Shown piece after piece: positions 45,891-54,878 of a DNA stretch of 64,000 nt. Each line of letters starts with the position of its first letter. Position 1 is the first letter of the stretch. The stretch is from Rhizobium anhuiense. GTDB lineage: Bacteria; Pseudomonadota; Alphaproteobacteria; Rhizobiales; Rhizobiaceae. Under the pieces are notes generated by a model. That model ran no database searches. It saw only the letters and a program-made list of their open reading frames with translations, and was not told the origin of the DNA. The translations under genes were made by a program, and so were the position numbers. Where the stretch lies: assembly GCF_003985145.1 (NCBI RefSeq), contig NZ_ML133525.1, positions 290,992 through 354,991 on the forward strand. Reading direction: 5' to 3'.

Positions 45891-46352
45891 ATGAAATCCA
45901 TCAGTTTCGATACCACCAATGCGATCTGCGGCGCGCTTTTCGTCGCCTCCGGGGCTTTCTTCGCCATCCAGTCGCTGGGGCTCGACCTCGGCACGACGGT
46001 GCGTATGGGGCCAGGCTATTTTCCGTTGCTGCTTGCCGGTGTGCTCGTGCTTCTCGGTGCGATCATCTTCATTCAGGCCCTTCGGGTCGAGGGCGAGCCG
46101 ATCGACCCGTTTGCCTGGCGCGGCATGCTCTTCATCCTGCCGGCGCCAGTCTTTTTCGGGCTGACCGTGCGCGGGCTCGGCTTCGCACCGTCCTTGTTCC
46201 TCACCGCCTTCATCGCCTGTTTCGCATCGCAAAAGATGAACCTGTTCTTTGCGATCGTGCTGTCGTTGCTGCTGACGATCTTTTCGGTCGCGGTGTTCAG
46301 CTACGGGCTCGGCTTGCCGTTCGAGCGTTTCGGCCCCTGGGTCCGGTTCTAG
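45891..46352 (+). CDS. tctB: TctB small membrane subunit
   Basis: A 153-aa protein with four predicted membrane helices and the DUF1468/TctB pattern: an N-terminal helix ICGALFVASGAFFAIQSL, then MGPGYFPLLLAGVLVLLGAI, the characteristic motif after helix 1. RBS AGGAG precedes ATG 45891. It partners with TctA in the proton- or sodium-coupled transporter. Confidence 0.92.
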   Translation: MKSISFDTTNAICGALFVASGAFFAIQSLGLDLGTTVRMGPGYFPLLLAGVLVLLGAIIFIQALRVEGEPIDPFAWRGMLFILPAPVFFGLTVRGLGFAPSLFLTAFIACFASQKMNLFFAIVLSLLLTIFSVAVFSYGLGLPFERFGPWVRF

Positions 46353-46361
46353 GAGGCGATG

Positions 46362-47867
46362 ATGGATCTTTTCAGCAATCTCGCGCTCGGCTTTGCGACA
46401 GCCGGCACTCCGGAAAACCTGTTCTTCTGCCTGATCGGCGTGCTGCTCGGCACGCTGATCGGCGTGCTGCCCGGCATCGGCGCCACGGCGACGATCGCCA
46501 TGCTCTTGCCGATCACCTTCCAGCTCGAGCCGGTTTCGTCGCTCATCATGCTCGCCGGCATCTATTACGGCGCGCAGTATGGTGGCTCGACGACGGCGAT
46601 CCTCATCAACATGCCGGGCGAATCTTCCTCGGCCGTCACCGCGATCGACGGTTACCAGATGGCGCGCAAAGGCCGGGCCGGCGCAGCGCTTGCGATCGCC
46701 GCGCTCGGCTCGTTCTTCGCTGGCACCGTGTCGACCTTTCTCGTCGCGATCTTCGCGCCGCCGCTCACCGCAATCGCGCTGCAATTCGGCTCGGCGGAAT
46801 ATTTCTCGCTGATGATCGTCGGCCTCGTCTCCTCGATCGCACTGGCGCATGGTTCCGTTGTCAAGGCCTTAGCGATGGTGGCGCTCGGGCTGCTGCTCGG
46901 CCTTGTCGGCACCGACATCTATACCGGCACGCCGCGCTTCACGCTCGGCATCCGTGAATATGCAGACGGGCTGAATTTCGTGGCGCTCGCCGTCGGCGTT
47001 TTCGGGGTGGCGGAAATCCTGCGCAACCTCGAGGGCGAATCGACACGCACGGTGCTGATGGCCAAGGTGTCCGGCCTGCTGCCGTCGCGCCAGGAATTCA
47101 AGGAGATGATCGCACCGGTCATTCGCGGCACGGCGATCGGTTCGGCGCTCGGCATCCTGCCGGGCGGTGGCGCCATCCTTGCCTCCTTCGCCTCCTATAC
47201 GGTGGAAAAGCGGATGTCGAAGACGCCGGAGGAATTCGGCAAGGGTGCGGTTGCCGGCGTCGCAGGGCCGGAATCGGCAAACAATGCCGGTGCGCAGACC
47301 TCGTTCATTCCGCTGCTCACGCTCGGCATTCCTGCCAATCCCGTCATGGCGCTGATGATCGGCGCGATGATCATTCAGGGCATCGTGCCGGGTCCGAATG
47401 TCGCCACCGAGCAGCCGGCGCTGTTCTGGGGCATCATCGCCTCGATGTGGATCGGCAACCTGATGCTGGTCATCCTCAACCTGCCGCTGATCGGGCTCTG
47501 GGTGAAATTGTTGACCGTGCCTTACTACGTGCTCTTCCCGGTCATCATGGCTTTCTGCTCGATCGGGGTCTACAGCGTTAATGCCAACGTCTACGACCTC
47601 TATGCCGTCGCCTTCTTCGGGCTCATCGGCTATGTGCTGGCCAAGCTTCGCTGCGAGCCGGCGCCGCTTCTGCTCGGCTTCGTGCTCGGGCCGCTGCTCG
47701 AGGAGAACCTGCGGCGGGCCATGATCCTCTCGCGCGGCGATCCGACGACTTTCGTCACGCGGCCGATCAGCGCCATTCTTCTGGCCATTGCGGTTGCCGT
47801 CCTCATCGTCGTCTTCCTGCCGAGCGTCAAGAAGAAGCGCGAGGAGGTGTTCGTCGAAGAGGCGTAA
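46362..47867 (+). CDS. tctA: TctA large membrane subunit
   Basis: A 501-aa permease with about twelve helices. TctA hallmarks are [40 protein letters not shown], and in the second half [20 protein letters not shown] and [20 protein letters not shown], the internally repeated GxLPG motifs. Two adjacent ATGs exist (46359, 46362); the second is better spaced from AGGAGG. A GC-rich hairpin at about 47913-47933 follows the gene. Confidence 0.94.
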   Translation: MDLFSNLALGFATAGTPENLFFCLIGVLLGTLIGVLPGIGATATIAMLLPITFQLEPVSSLIMLAGIYYGAQYGGSTTAILINMPGESSSAVTAIDGYQMARKGRAGAALAIAALGSFFAGTVSTFLVAIFAPPLTAIALQFGSAEYFSLMIVGLVSSIALAHGSVVKALAMVALGLLLGLVGTDIYTGTPRFTLGIREYADGLNFVALAVGVFGVAEILRNLEGESTRTVLMAKVSGLLPSRQEFKEMIAPVIRGTAIGSALGILPGGGAILASFASYTVEKRMSKTPEEFGKGAVAGVAGPESANNAGAQTSFIPLLTLGIPANPVMALMIGAMIIQGIVPGPNVATEQPALFWGIIASMWIGNLMLVILNLPLIGLWVKLLTVPYYVLFPVIMAFCSIGVYSVNANVYDLYAVAFFGLIGYVLAKLRCEPAPLLLGFVLGPLLEENLRRAMILSRGDPTTFVTRPISAILLAIAVAVLIVVFLPSVKKKREEVFVEEA

Positions 47868-47912
47868 GGGTTGAACTCGCGCCTTGTTTGATGAACAACG
47901 GATGATCTGAGG

Positions 47913-47938
47913 CGGGCGCCGGTTGGGCGCCCGTTTCG
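47913..47938 (+). terminator. Possible terminator after tctA
   Basis: Stem CGGGCGCC / GGCGCCCG with a 5-nt loop, followed by TTTCGC. A short T-run makes it only moderate; the amidohydrolase gene could still be read through from tctA. Confidence 0.5.
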
Positions 47939-47974
47939 CATGACAGGATATCCAGGCCCCAGGAGCATCGCCCG

Positions 47975-49144
47975 ATGAGCATTCCCGCCCGGATCGAGGA
48001 CGATCTGCCGTTTCTCATGGCCTTGCGCCGCGACCTGCACGCCCATCCCGAACTTGGTTTCGAGGAAGAGCGCACCGCCGGCATCGTCGCGAGGCTTCTC
48101 GATGATGCCGGTATCACCGTGCATCGCGGCCTCGGCGGCACCGGCGTGGTCGGTACGTTGCAGGTCGGGAGGGGCGCGCGCAGGATCGGGCTACGCGCCG
48201 ATATGGATGCGCTCGCCATGCCCGAGCTGGTGGAGCGGCCTTATAAATCGACCATACCCGGCAAGATGCACGCCTGTGGGCACGATGGACATACGGCGAT
48301 GCTTCTTGGCGCCGCGCGGCATCTGGCGGTGACTCGGAATTTTTCCGGCACGGTGCATTTCATCTTCCAACCCGCCGAAGAGGGGCGGGGCGGAGCCAGG
48401 CGCATGGTCGAGGAGGGGCTGTTTCGGCTTTTTCCTTGCGATGCCGTTTATGGATTGCACAATATGCCAGGACTTGCGGTCGATGAGATCGCCGTGGTCG
48501 AGGGGCCGCAGCTTGCCTCCTCCGATAGCTGGCGCACGACCTTTCGTGGGACCGGCACACACGGCGCCAAGCCACATCTCGGCCGCGATTCGATCACGGC
48601 CGCCGGCACTTTCCTGTCGTCGCTGCAGACGATCGTCGGACGGGTGGTCGATCCGCTGCAGCCGGCCGTCGTCAGCGCCTGCTCCTTGCAGGCAGGTGAC
48701 CCGAAGGCGCTGAACGTCATTCCGGATATGGTCGAGATCGGTGGAACGGCGCGAGCTTATTCGCCCGAGGTGCGCGATCAATTGGAGACCGAGATCGGCC
48801 GATTGGCGCATGGCACTGCTTCTATGTACGGCATATCAGTCGACTATGCATTCGAGCGGCGGATTCCGCCTGTCATCAATGATCCGGATGCGACCGCGCG
48901 GGCGCTCGCAGCGGCCCGATCGGCGTTCGGCGGAAAGGTGCTGACAAGCTTTCCGCCGTCGACGGCGGGCGACGATTTCGCTTTCTTCGCGCAGAATGCG
49001 CCGGGTTGTTACGTCTGGCTCGGCAATGGGCCGGCGGTGGACGGGGCGTTGCATCACAATACGGCTTATGATTTCAACGATGGGGCGCTTGGATACGGGG
49101 CGGCTTATTGGGTGGCGCTGGTGGAGCGGGAGTTGAAGGCATAA
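47975..49144 (+). CDS. M20 family amidohydrolase (hippurate hydrolase-like)
   Basis: A 389-aa metallo-amidohydrolase of the M20D group. RRDLHAHPELGFEEERTA is the N-terminal signature; ADMDALAMPE, MHACGHDGHTAMLLGAA and FQPAEEGRGGARRMV supply the metal ligands and catalytic Glu. The dimerisation domain has GTGTHGAKPHLGRDSI. Such enzymes cleave N-acyl amino acids, including hippurate and indole-acetyl conjugates; the substrate cannot be read from sequence. ATG 47975 follows AGGAG. Following tctCBA, it may supply or process an organic acid, but that is a guess. Confidence 0.88.
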   Translation: MSIPARIEDDLPFLMALRRDLHAHPELGFEEERTAGIVARLLDDAGITVHRGLGGTGVVGTLQVGRGARRIGLRADMDALAMPELVERPYKSTIPGKMHACGHDGHTAMLLGAARHLAVTRNFSGTVHFIFQPAEEGRGGARRMVEEGLFRLFPCDAVYGLHNMPGLAVDEIAVVEGPQLASSDSWRTTFRGTGTHGAKPHLGRDSITAAGTFLSSLQTIVGRVVDPLQPAVVSACSLQAGDPKALNVIPDMVEIGGTARAYSPEVRDQLETEIGRLAHGTASMYGISVDYAFERRIPPVINDPDATARALAAARSAFGGKVLTSFPPSTAGDDFAFFAQNAPGCYVWLGNGPAVDGALHHNTAYDFNDGALGYGAAYWVALVERELKA

Positions 49145-49198
49145 CTGGTGTTTGGGCTACAGCAGCACTCCTTCACATTATGATCTGTGCGTCTTGAC

Positions 49199-50986
49199 TT
49201 ACCAATCTTCCAGCACCGGACTCTCCATCACTTTCCCCGTCACCACATCGGCAATCCCGCGGTCCGTCTGGTGCGGGCCGGCATTGCAGGCGAGAGTGGC
49301 GCCGAAGCAGGCCTTGAAGACCCGATAGGGCGGTTTCCAGTCGACGATCTTGTCCATGGCCTTGCGGATATCGGTAAAGGCCAGGGCTGTGTCCTCAAGC
49401 GCTGCATCCGTCACCAGGCCGGAGAGTGGCAGCGGCAGGAGCGCTTCGATCCGGCCGTCTTTGGCGACCGCCATGCCGCCGCCGGCTGATATGACGGCGT
49501 TGGCGGCGAGCATCATGTCGCGCGCATTGCCGCCGAAGACGGTGAGGTTGTGGCTGTCATGCGAGACGGTGGTGCAGAAGGCGCCGCGCCATTCGCCCCA
49601 GCCGGTGAGGAAACCGACGCGTGGGGTGCCGTCGGCCTTGCCGTGACGATGGGCGACGGCGATCATGGCGCTGCCGGCCGGCGGCACGACGAAACCATCC
49701 CGCACCTCGGTTTCGACCTCGCCCCATTGCGTGAAGCGTGGCCGGTCGATGGTGGCGACACGGACACGCTCGCCCGTCGCCGGAATGCGGAAATCATCCT
49801 CGGTCAGCGGCGGCAGCTTCACCGAATTGACGAGCGGCGCCGTATCAATCTGCTGGACGGCACGCTGCATGCGGCCGTTGTGAGCGACGACGCGGCCGCC
49901 TGATACGACCAGCCGCGCCCGGAAATCCGTAAGGTCCTCGAAGAGCACGATGTCGGCCCGGCGGCCCGCGGCGACAAGGCCGAGATCGGGACGCTTCAGA
50001 CGCTGTGCGGCGTTGAAGGTCGCGGCCCGGATCGCCCAGTCCGGCTTCATGCCGTAGCGCACCAGGCGCCTGACGACGTCGTCGAGGCCGCCGCCTTCCT
50101 GAAGCTCATCGGGAAAAACGTCGTCGGTGCAGAGCGTCACGGTCGGGGGCAGGTGGCCGAGACCGTTCAGAACCTCGACGAATTCCCGCAACAGATGATC
50201 GTGAGAGCCGCGCAGCTCGATTGTCAGGCCGGCGGAAAGCTTGGCGAGGAAATCGGCACCGGAGGTGAGTTCATGGTCGGAGGTGATACCTGATGCCATG
50301 AAGGCATTGAGATCGGCGCCTTCGAGGCCGCGTGCGTGGCCGCAGATGAGCTTGCCGGCGGCAAGGCCGGCATTGACGATATCAGTCATGCGTGGATCGC
50401 CGTCGATGACGCCGCGCATATTCATGACCTCGGCGACGCCGCCGACTGTCGAGGAGCGCAGCATTTCGGCGACGACGGTGGCATCGAAATCGGCGCCGGC
50501 AAGTTCCAGGCCCGGCGCAGACGGCACGCAGGAGGGGGCGAGCAGGATCATGCGCAGCGGCAGGGAACGCGCGGCCTCGATCGCCCAGCGCACGCCGTCG
50601 AGACCATGGACGTTGCCGAATTCATGCGGATCCCAGACGATTGATGTGACGCCGCGCGCCAAAACGGCGCTAGCATATTCGGCCGGTGTCACCATCGAAC
50701 TTTCGACATGCATGTGCGTGTCGATCAGGCCGGGCGTCAGGATGCTGCCCGTCGCATCGATGATCTCGGCGGCATCCGTTCGGTTTGCCGGCGCATGGAC
50801 ACTGGCGATCAGCGCACCGACAAGGCCGATATCGGCCTCGCGGATCAGGCCCGTCACCGCATCGAGCAACCGGCCGCCGGTGATCAGCACGTCGAAGGGG
50901 GCATCGCCGCGCGCAGCAGTAACGGCGCGGGCGCGCAAAGCGGGATCATTGAGGTCGGCGGGTTCCTGGCGAGGGCTGGCGTTCAT
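49199..50986 (-). CDS. ade: Adenine deaminase
   Basis: Converts adenine to hypoxanthine and ammonia. The 595-aa protein has the amidohydrolase motif GLIDTHMHVESSMVTPAEYA with HxH metal ligands, DPHEFGNVHG, GHARGLEGADLNAFMASG, CTDDVFPDEL, and late motifs HDSHNLTVFG and GGGMAVAKDGRI. All are typical of the Ade family of about 550-600 aa. The start overlaps the nucleoside hydrolase stop as ATGA, so the two are translated together. Confidence 0.94.
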   Translation of the reverse strand: MNASPRQEPADLNDPALRARAVTAARGDAPFDVLITGGRLLDAVTGLIREADIGLVGALIASVHAPANRTDAAEIIDATGSILTPGLIDTHMHVESSMVTPAEYASAVLARGVTSIVWDPHEFGNVHGLDGVRWAIEAARSLPLRMILLAPSCVPSAPGLELAGADFDATVVAEMLRSSTVGGVAEVMNMRGVIDGDPRMTDIVNAGLAAGKLICGHARGLEGADLNAFMASGITSDHELTSGADFLAKLSAGLTIELRGSHDHLLREFVEVLNGLGHLPPTVTLCTDDVFPDELQEGGGLDDVVRRLVRYGMKPDWAIRAATFNAAQRLKRPDLGLVAAGRRADIVLFEDLTDFRARLVVSGGRVVAHNGRMQRAVQQIDTAPLVNSVKLPPLTEDDFRIPATGERVRVATIDRPRFTQWGEVETEVRDGFVVPPAGSAMIAVAHRHGKADGTPRVGFLTGWGEWRGAFCTTVSHDSHNLTVFGGNARDMMLAANAVISAGGGMAVAKDGRIEALLPLPLSGLVTDAALEDTALAFTDIRKAMDKIVDWKPPYRVFKACFGATLACNAGPHQTDRGIADVVTGKVMESPVLEDW

Positions 50987-51903
50987 TTGCGGGCCTCGTT
51001 GACCAGGGCAGCGAGAATGATGACACGGGCCATGTCAGCATCGATGTCGGCGGCGAATTGGGCATTGAAACTCGCATGTGTGGCGCGGGTCTCGACAACG
51101 GTGCGGCCACGGGTGAGGGCGCCCTGCAGCTCGACGTCGATGCGCGCGGGACGGAAGCTGACGATATCGGGGGCGACAAAGGCGACGGCGGCGGAGGGAT
51201 CGTAGATCGCCATGGCGGGGCGGCCGCGGCTGGTGGCGATGCGGATATAGCCTGAGAACATATCCGCGATCAGCTCGGCATTGGCGCCGCCGGCATTGCG
51301 CACCGGCTCGGCATCCTCGGGCCTTGCCAGCACCTTGCGGCAGAGATCGAGATCGACCATGCGCAGCGGCAGGCCGTGGGCAATGACGATCGAAAGCGCT
51401 TCCGGGTCGGCAAGTGCGTTGAACTCGGCGGAGGCCGTATGGTTGCCTGATGTGACGCCGCCGCCCATCCAGACGAGTTCGGTGATGCGGGCGGCAAGAT
51501 CAGGCCGGGCGAGCGCCACGGCAGCGATGTTGGTGAGCGGGCCGAGCGCCAGGATGCGGTGCTGGCCCTGGCGTTCCAGCCAGCGGCAGAGCCCTGTGAA
51601 GGCATCGCTTTCGGCAAGGGCGGGTGCCTGCGGCAGGCTCTTGCCTGATGTCGGGATGCCGGTTTCCCCAAGGATCGCCTGAGCGGTCTCAAGCTTGCCG
51701 AGAACGGGCATGGCGCGACCGGTGTGGATGGGGAAGTTCCAGCCGAAGGCGCTGGCGGCGCCGGCGGCATTCATTCTTACCTGCGGCAGCGGCGTATTGC
51801 CGAAGACCAGCGATAGGCCGTCGATCTCGAATTCCGACTGTCCCACCACCAGAATGGCGGCGATGTCGTCGAAGCCCATGTCCGTGTCGATCCAGACGCC
51901 CAT
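50983..51903 (-). CDS. Inosine/uridine-preferring type nucleoside hydrolase
   Basis: A 306-aa protein with the family N-terminal Asp cluster MGVWIDTDMGFDDIAAILV, close to the DTDxGxDDAxA pattern that binds calcium. LALGPLTNIAAVALARPDL, WMGGGVTSGNHTASAEFNALADPEA and IYDPSAAVAFVAP are further family signatures. It would release bases such as adenine from nucleosides, feeding the coupled adenine deaminase. ATG 51903 gives the standard N-terminus; the frame extends to 51942 with a second, less likely ATG. Confidence 0.9.
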   Translation of the reverse strand: MGVWIDTDMGFDDIAAILVVGQSEFEIDGLSLVFGNTPLPQVRMNAAGAASAFGWNFPIHTGRAMPVLGKLETAQAILGETGIPTSGKSLPQAPALAESDAFTGLCRWLERQGQHRILALGPLTNIAAVALARPDLAARITELVWMGGGVTSGNHTASAEFNALADPEALSIVIAHGLPLRMVDLDLCRKVLARPEDAEPVRNAGGANAELIADMFSGYIRIATSRGRPAMAIYDPSAAVAFVAPDIVSFRPARIDVELQGALTRGRTVVETRATHASFNAQFAADIDADMARVIILAALVNEARK

Positions 51904-51907
51904 GATT

Positions 51908-52060
51908 TCATCCGAACCGTTTGAGACTTGCCGTGTCGGCAACTGGTAGATCGCAGGCGAGCGCGCCGTGTGGCGGCAGGCCTACATCGATCTCGGTCTC
52001 GATTGGGCCGGGCATGGTATCAAGCAGGAGTACTGCCGAGGCAATGGGAGCTTTTTTCAT
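51908..52060 (-). CDS. Possible 50-aa peptide or gene fragment between lacI and nucleoside hydrolase
   Basis: An open frame starting MKKAPIASAVLLLDTMPGPI and ending TASLKRFG, with GGGGAACG upstream of ATG 52060 and its stop 4 nt before the hydrolase start. It is not a signal peptide and no family is recognised. It could be a coupling leader peptide or the remnant of a larger gene lost from the operon. Support is the RBS and the tight junction only. Confidence 0.3.
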   Translation of the reverse strand: MKKAPIASAVLLLDTMPGPIETEIDVGLPPHGALACDLPVADTASLKRFG

Positions 52061-52079
52061 CTTACACGTTCCCCATCTC

Positions 52080-53120
52080 TCAGGTTTTCGGCTCTGAGGT
52101 TTCTGGTGCCGGCTTCGCAGGCCCGGATGATTGGCGGACGATCAACTGCATGGCAACGCGTTCGATCTCCGCGGTAACGAGCATGCCCTCCCGGATGCGG
52201 TTTGCTCTTATCGTAGCGACCAGCGCCGACACGGCAATCCCGGCAATCCTATCCATGTCCATCCGCACCGTCGTCAGCGACGGCGTGACAACAGGCGACC
52301 AGATGAGGTCGTCGAAGCCGGTGACGCTGACATCGGCGGGAACGTTGACGCCGGCCTGCTGTAACTCCGTCAGCGCGCGTAGCGCCTGCAAATCGGAAAG
52401 GGCTGCGAAAGCGGTGAATCCCTGCCTGGCCTTTTCGGCAAGGCCGAGCGGGCAGCCCCTGCCGCCATCCTGCTCGAGCCTATCGATCCATAGTGTTTCG
52501 GAATGCATGCCCGGGCGCATGCCGGCGCGGATGCCGCCGACGCGGTCGTTCTGAACGCTGGATTCCTGATTGTTGCCGATGATGAGGATGTGGCGATGGC
52601 CGAGATCCGCGAGGTGGTCGGCGATTTCGCGGCCGCCCTGCCAATGATCGGCGGAAACGGTGTTGCCCGGCGTCGAGGGAGTGTCGATGATGGCGACCGG
52701 ACAGGTGGTGGACGAGATGCGGGTGGCGCGGCGGGGAATGACGATCATGCCATCGACGCCACGCTCGACCAGACGGTCGATCGCTTCGGTCTGGGTGGCG
52801 ATATCGCCGCGGGAATCCGCGATCAGCACGCCGTAACCCGCAGCCGAGGCGGCGAATTCGATCGCCTGAGCGATCTTCGGGAACAGCGGATTGGCGATAT
52901 CGGGTAGCACCAGGCCGAGAACGCCGCTGCGGCCGGTCCTGAGCGCCCTGCCGGCCTGGCTTGGGACATAGCCGAGCTCGGCTGCATGTTCACGGATTCT
53001 TTCGATCAATTGGCCGGAGACCCGGCCCTTGCCGGAGAGCGCATTGGAGACCGTGGCGACGGAGACGCCGAGCGACGTCGCTATCCTGCTGAGATTTGGT
53101 CCCGAACGCGATGGAGCCAT
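52080..53120 (-). CDS. LacI-family transcriptional regulator of purine salvage genes
   Basis: A 346-aa repressor. The N-terminal helix-turn-helix and hinge are clear: LSRIATSLGVSVATVSNALS followed by GKGRVSGQLIERIREHAAEL and GYVPSQAGRALRTGRS. The periplasmic-binding-like effector domain has VLGLVLPDIANPLFPKIAQA and the C-terminal VSVTGFDDLIWSPVVTPSLT. ATG 53120 gives the standard start; the frame extends to 53153. A palindromic operator lies just upstream. Same-strand position before the nucleoside hydrolase and ade suggests a nucleoside or purine effector. Confidence 0.88.
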   Translation of the reverse strand: MAPSRSGPNLSRIATSLGVSVATVSNALSGKGRVSGQLIERIREHAAELGYVPSQAGRALRTGRSGVLGLVLPDIANPLFPKIAQAIEFAASAAGYGVLIADSRGDIATQTEAIDRLVERGVDGMIVIPRRATRISSTTCPVAIIDTPSTPGNTVSADHWQGGREIADHLADLGHRHILIIGNNQESSVQNDRVGGIRAGMRPGMHSETLWIDRLEQDGGRGCPLGLAEKARQGFTAFAALSDLQALRALTELQQAGVNVPADVSVTGFDDLIWSPVVTPSLTTVRMDMDRIAGIAVSALVATIRANRIREGMLVTAEIERVAMQLIVRQSSGPAKPAPETSEPKT

Positions 53121-53134
53121 AATCGACGGCGCTC

Positions 53135-53152
53135 TGATTAATCGTTTAATCA
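53135..53152. promoter_or_regulatory. Palindromic operator of the LacI-family regulator
   Basis: TGATTAA and TTAATCA around TCGT form an 18-bp near-symmetric site, 15 bp upstream of the regulator's start codon. AT-rich palindromes of this size are typical LacI-family operators, so autoregulation is likely. Confidence 0.65.
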
Positions 53153-53233
53153 AAGGCTTACCTCAGCTATCTCAGCTTGTCGAATCCAAATTCGTCCTGT
53201 GTGTAATTAGCTGGAGGAGAGTTCGGCGGCAAC

Positions 53234-53263
53234 GAAAAAGCCCCGCGAGACGATCGCGGGGCT
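53234..53263 (-). terminator. Terminator of the efflux operon
   Basis: Stem AGCCCCGCGA / TCGCGGGGCT with a 5-nt loop. On the minus strand it is followed by TTTTTCGTT, 29 bp past the stop of the outer membrane factor gene. Confidence 0.85.
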
Positions 53264-53291
53264 CTGCCTTTTCAGAAGGGCCAAACGCCGA

Positions 53292-54731
53292 TCAGCTCTT
53301 GGCGGGCTTCACCGCTGCTGTGGTATTGGGTGCGGTGGTCTTGCCGCCGGGCGCATAGCCGCCGCCGACTGCGATGTTCAGCGAGACGTAGTCCTTGGCC
53401 ATCTGTTGGACGGACTGGGCAAGGCTTGCCTGAGCCAGCGAAACCTGGCGCTGCGCGTCGAGAACGTCGAGCAGTGAAGAGGCGCCGTCCTTGTAGGATG
53501 CGGTGGAAAGCTCGAGCGTTTCCTGGGTGGTCTTGACCTGGGCCTGAAGTGCGGCGACCGTACGGGCGTCGCGCCGGACAGCCGCAAGCGCGTTCTCGAC
53601 CTGTTCGACGGCGGTCAGCACCGTCGACTTCCAGTTGAGGTAGGCCGTAGCGGCATCGGACTGGGCCGACTTGACGTTGGCGCGCAGGCGGCCGCCATCG
53701 AAGATCGGCAGGTTGAGGGTCGGACCGAAGGACCAGGGGGTCAGGCCACCGTGGACGCCGCGCTGGTTGATGTAGGATGGCGAGATCGAGCCGCTGAGCG
53801 AGATGCTCGGATAGAGCTGGGCCTGGGCAACACCGATATTGGCCGTTGCGGCGGCGAGATCACGCTCGGCGACGCGAATGTCGGGACGGTTGCGGATCAG
53901 ATCGGCCGGGATGCCGGAGTTGATGCCGCCGCGGAATACCGGCTGACCGGCGCCCCTCAGCAGTTCGTCGACGAGGGCCGAGGCCGGCAGGCCGAGCAGC
54001 GTGGCGATGTGATGGGCTGATATGCGGATGTTGGTTTCAAGGCCCGGAATTTCGGCGAGCGTGGACTGTACGAGGCCTTCGGCCTGAACGACGTCGAGAC
54101 GCGAGGCGGCGCCGGCTTCAAGCTGGAACTTGGTCAGTTCGTAGGTTTCCTGACGAGACTTCAGGTTGGCCTTCGAAAGCGCCAGGCGCTGCTGATAGTA
54201 GCGAACGTCGATATAGCTCGAGACCAGGTCCTGGACGAGGGTCAGCTTGGCGACATCAGCCGATGCGTAAGCGGAATCGAGCGAAGCGAGCGCGCTTTCG
54301 GTGCTGCGCTTGTAGAGGCCAAAGAGATCGAGCAGCCAGCTCAGCTGGACGTCGCCGGCGCTGGTGTTGCGCGTGTCGAGTTGCGTGCGCAGTTCGCCCT
54401 TCTGACCGCTGATCGTGTGCGACGCGCCAACCGTCAGGTTCGGAAGGCCGCCGGCTCCGGCGGTGGTGACGGCGGCGGAGGCCGCATTGATGCGTTCGAT
54501 CGCCTGCTGGACTGTCAGGTTCTGCTCAAGGCCCGCGTTGACGTAGCCGTTCAGCCTCGAATCGTTGAAGGCGGTCCACCAGGCTGCGGTAGCAACATCA
54601 CCATCACTCTTCGTTCCGCCTTCTCCGAATTTGGCGGGCAGCGGCATTTCAGGAGGAACATGATCCGGGCCAACAACGCAGCCCGACAACAATAACAATA
54701 ATGCCGGGGTGGCAAAACGAAGAGATACCAT
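53292..54731 (-). CDS. RND efflux outer membrane lipoprotein (NodT/OprM family)
   Basis: The 479-aa outer membrane factor of a tripartite pump. It has a lipoprotein signal with LLSGC, two OEP repeats with long helices (about 60-260 and 270-460), and family motifs DVQLSWLLDLFGLYKR, NRPDIRVAERDLAAATANIG and LNLPIFDGGRLRANV. It follows the RND permease on the same strand with a 147-bp gap, and ends with a terminator. In Agrobacterium the corresponding protein is AmeC; orthology is not proven. Confidence 0.93.
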   Translation of the reverse strand: MVSLRFATPALLLLLSGCVVGPDHVPPEMPLPAKFGEGGTKSDGDVATAAWWTAFNDSRLNGYVNAGLEQNLTVQQAIERINAASAAVTTAGAGGLPNLTVGASHTISGQKGELRTQLDTRNTSAGDVQLSWLLDLFGLYKRSTESALASLDSAYASADVAKLTLVQDLVSSYIDVRYYQQRLALSKANLKSRQETYELTKFQLEAGAASRLDVVQAEGLVQSTLAEIPGLETNIRISAHHIATLLGLPASALVDELLRGAGQPVFRGGINSGIPADLIRNRPDIRVAERDLAAATANIGVAQAQLYPSISLSGSISPSYINQRGVHGGLTPWSFGPTLNLPIFDGGRLRANVKSAQSDAATAYLNWKSTVLTAVEQVENALAAVRRDARTVAALQAQVKTTQETLELSTASYKDGASSLLDVLDAQRQVSLAQASLAQSVQQMAKDYVSLNIAVGGGYAPGGKTTAPNTTAAVKPAKS

Positions 54732-54878
54732 TCATTTCATCCTGTACTCGAGCAAGTCAATTCTTGTCCGAAGCTTCATGCTTCACTAACGCGCGCCGCG
54801 CCTCGTTACCAAAAACACACACCGAAGCAGTCGGGCGCAATGTAGCAATCGGAACAGCATTATCACAGTGCATTTATA

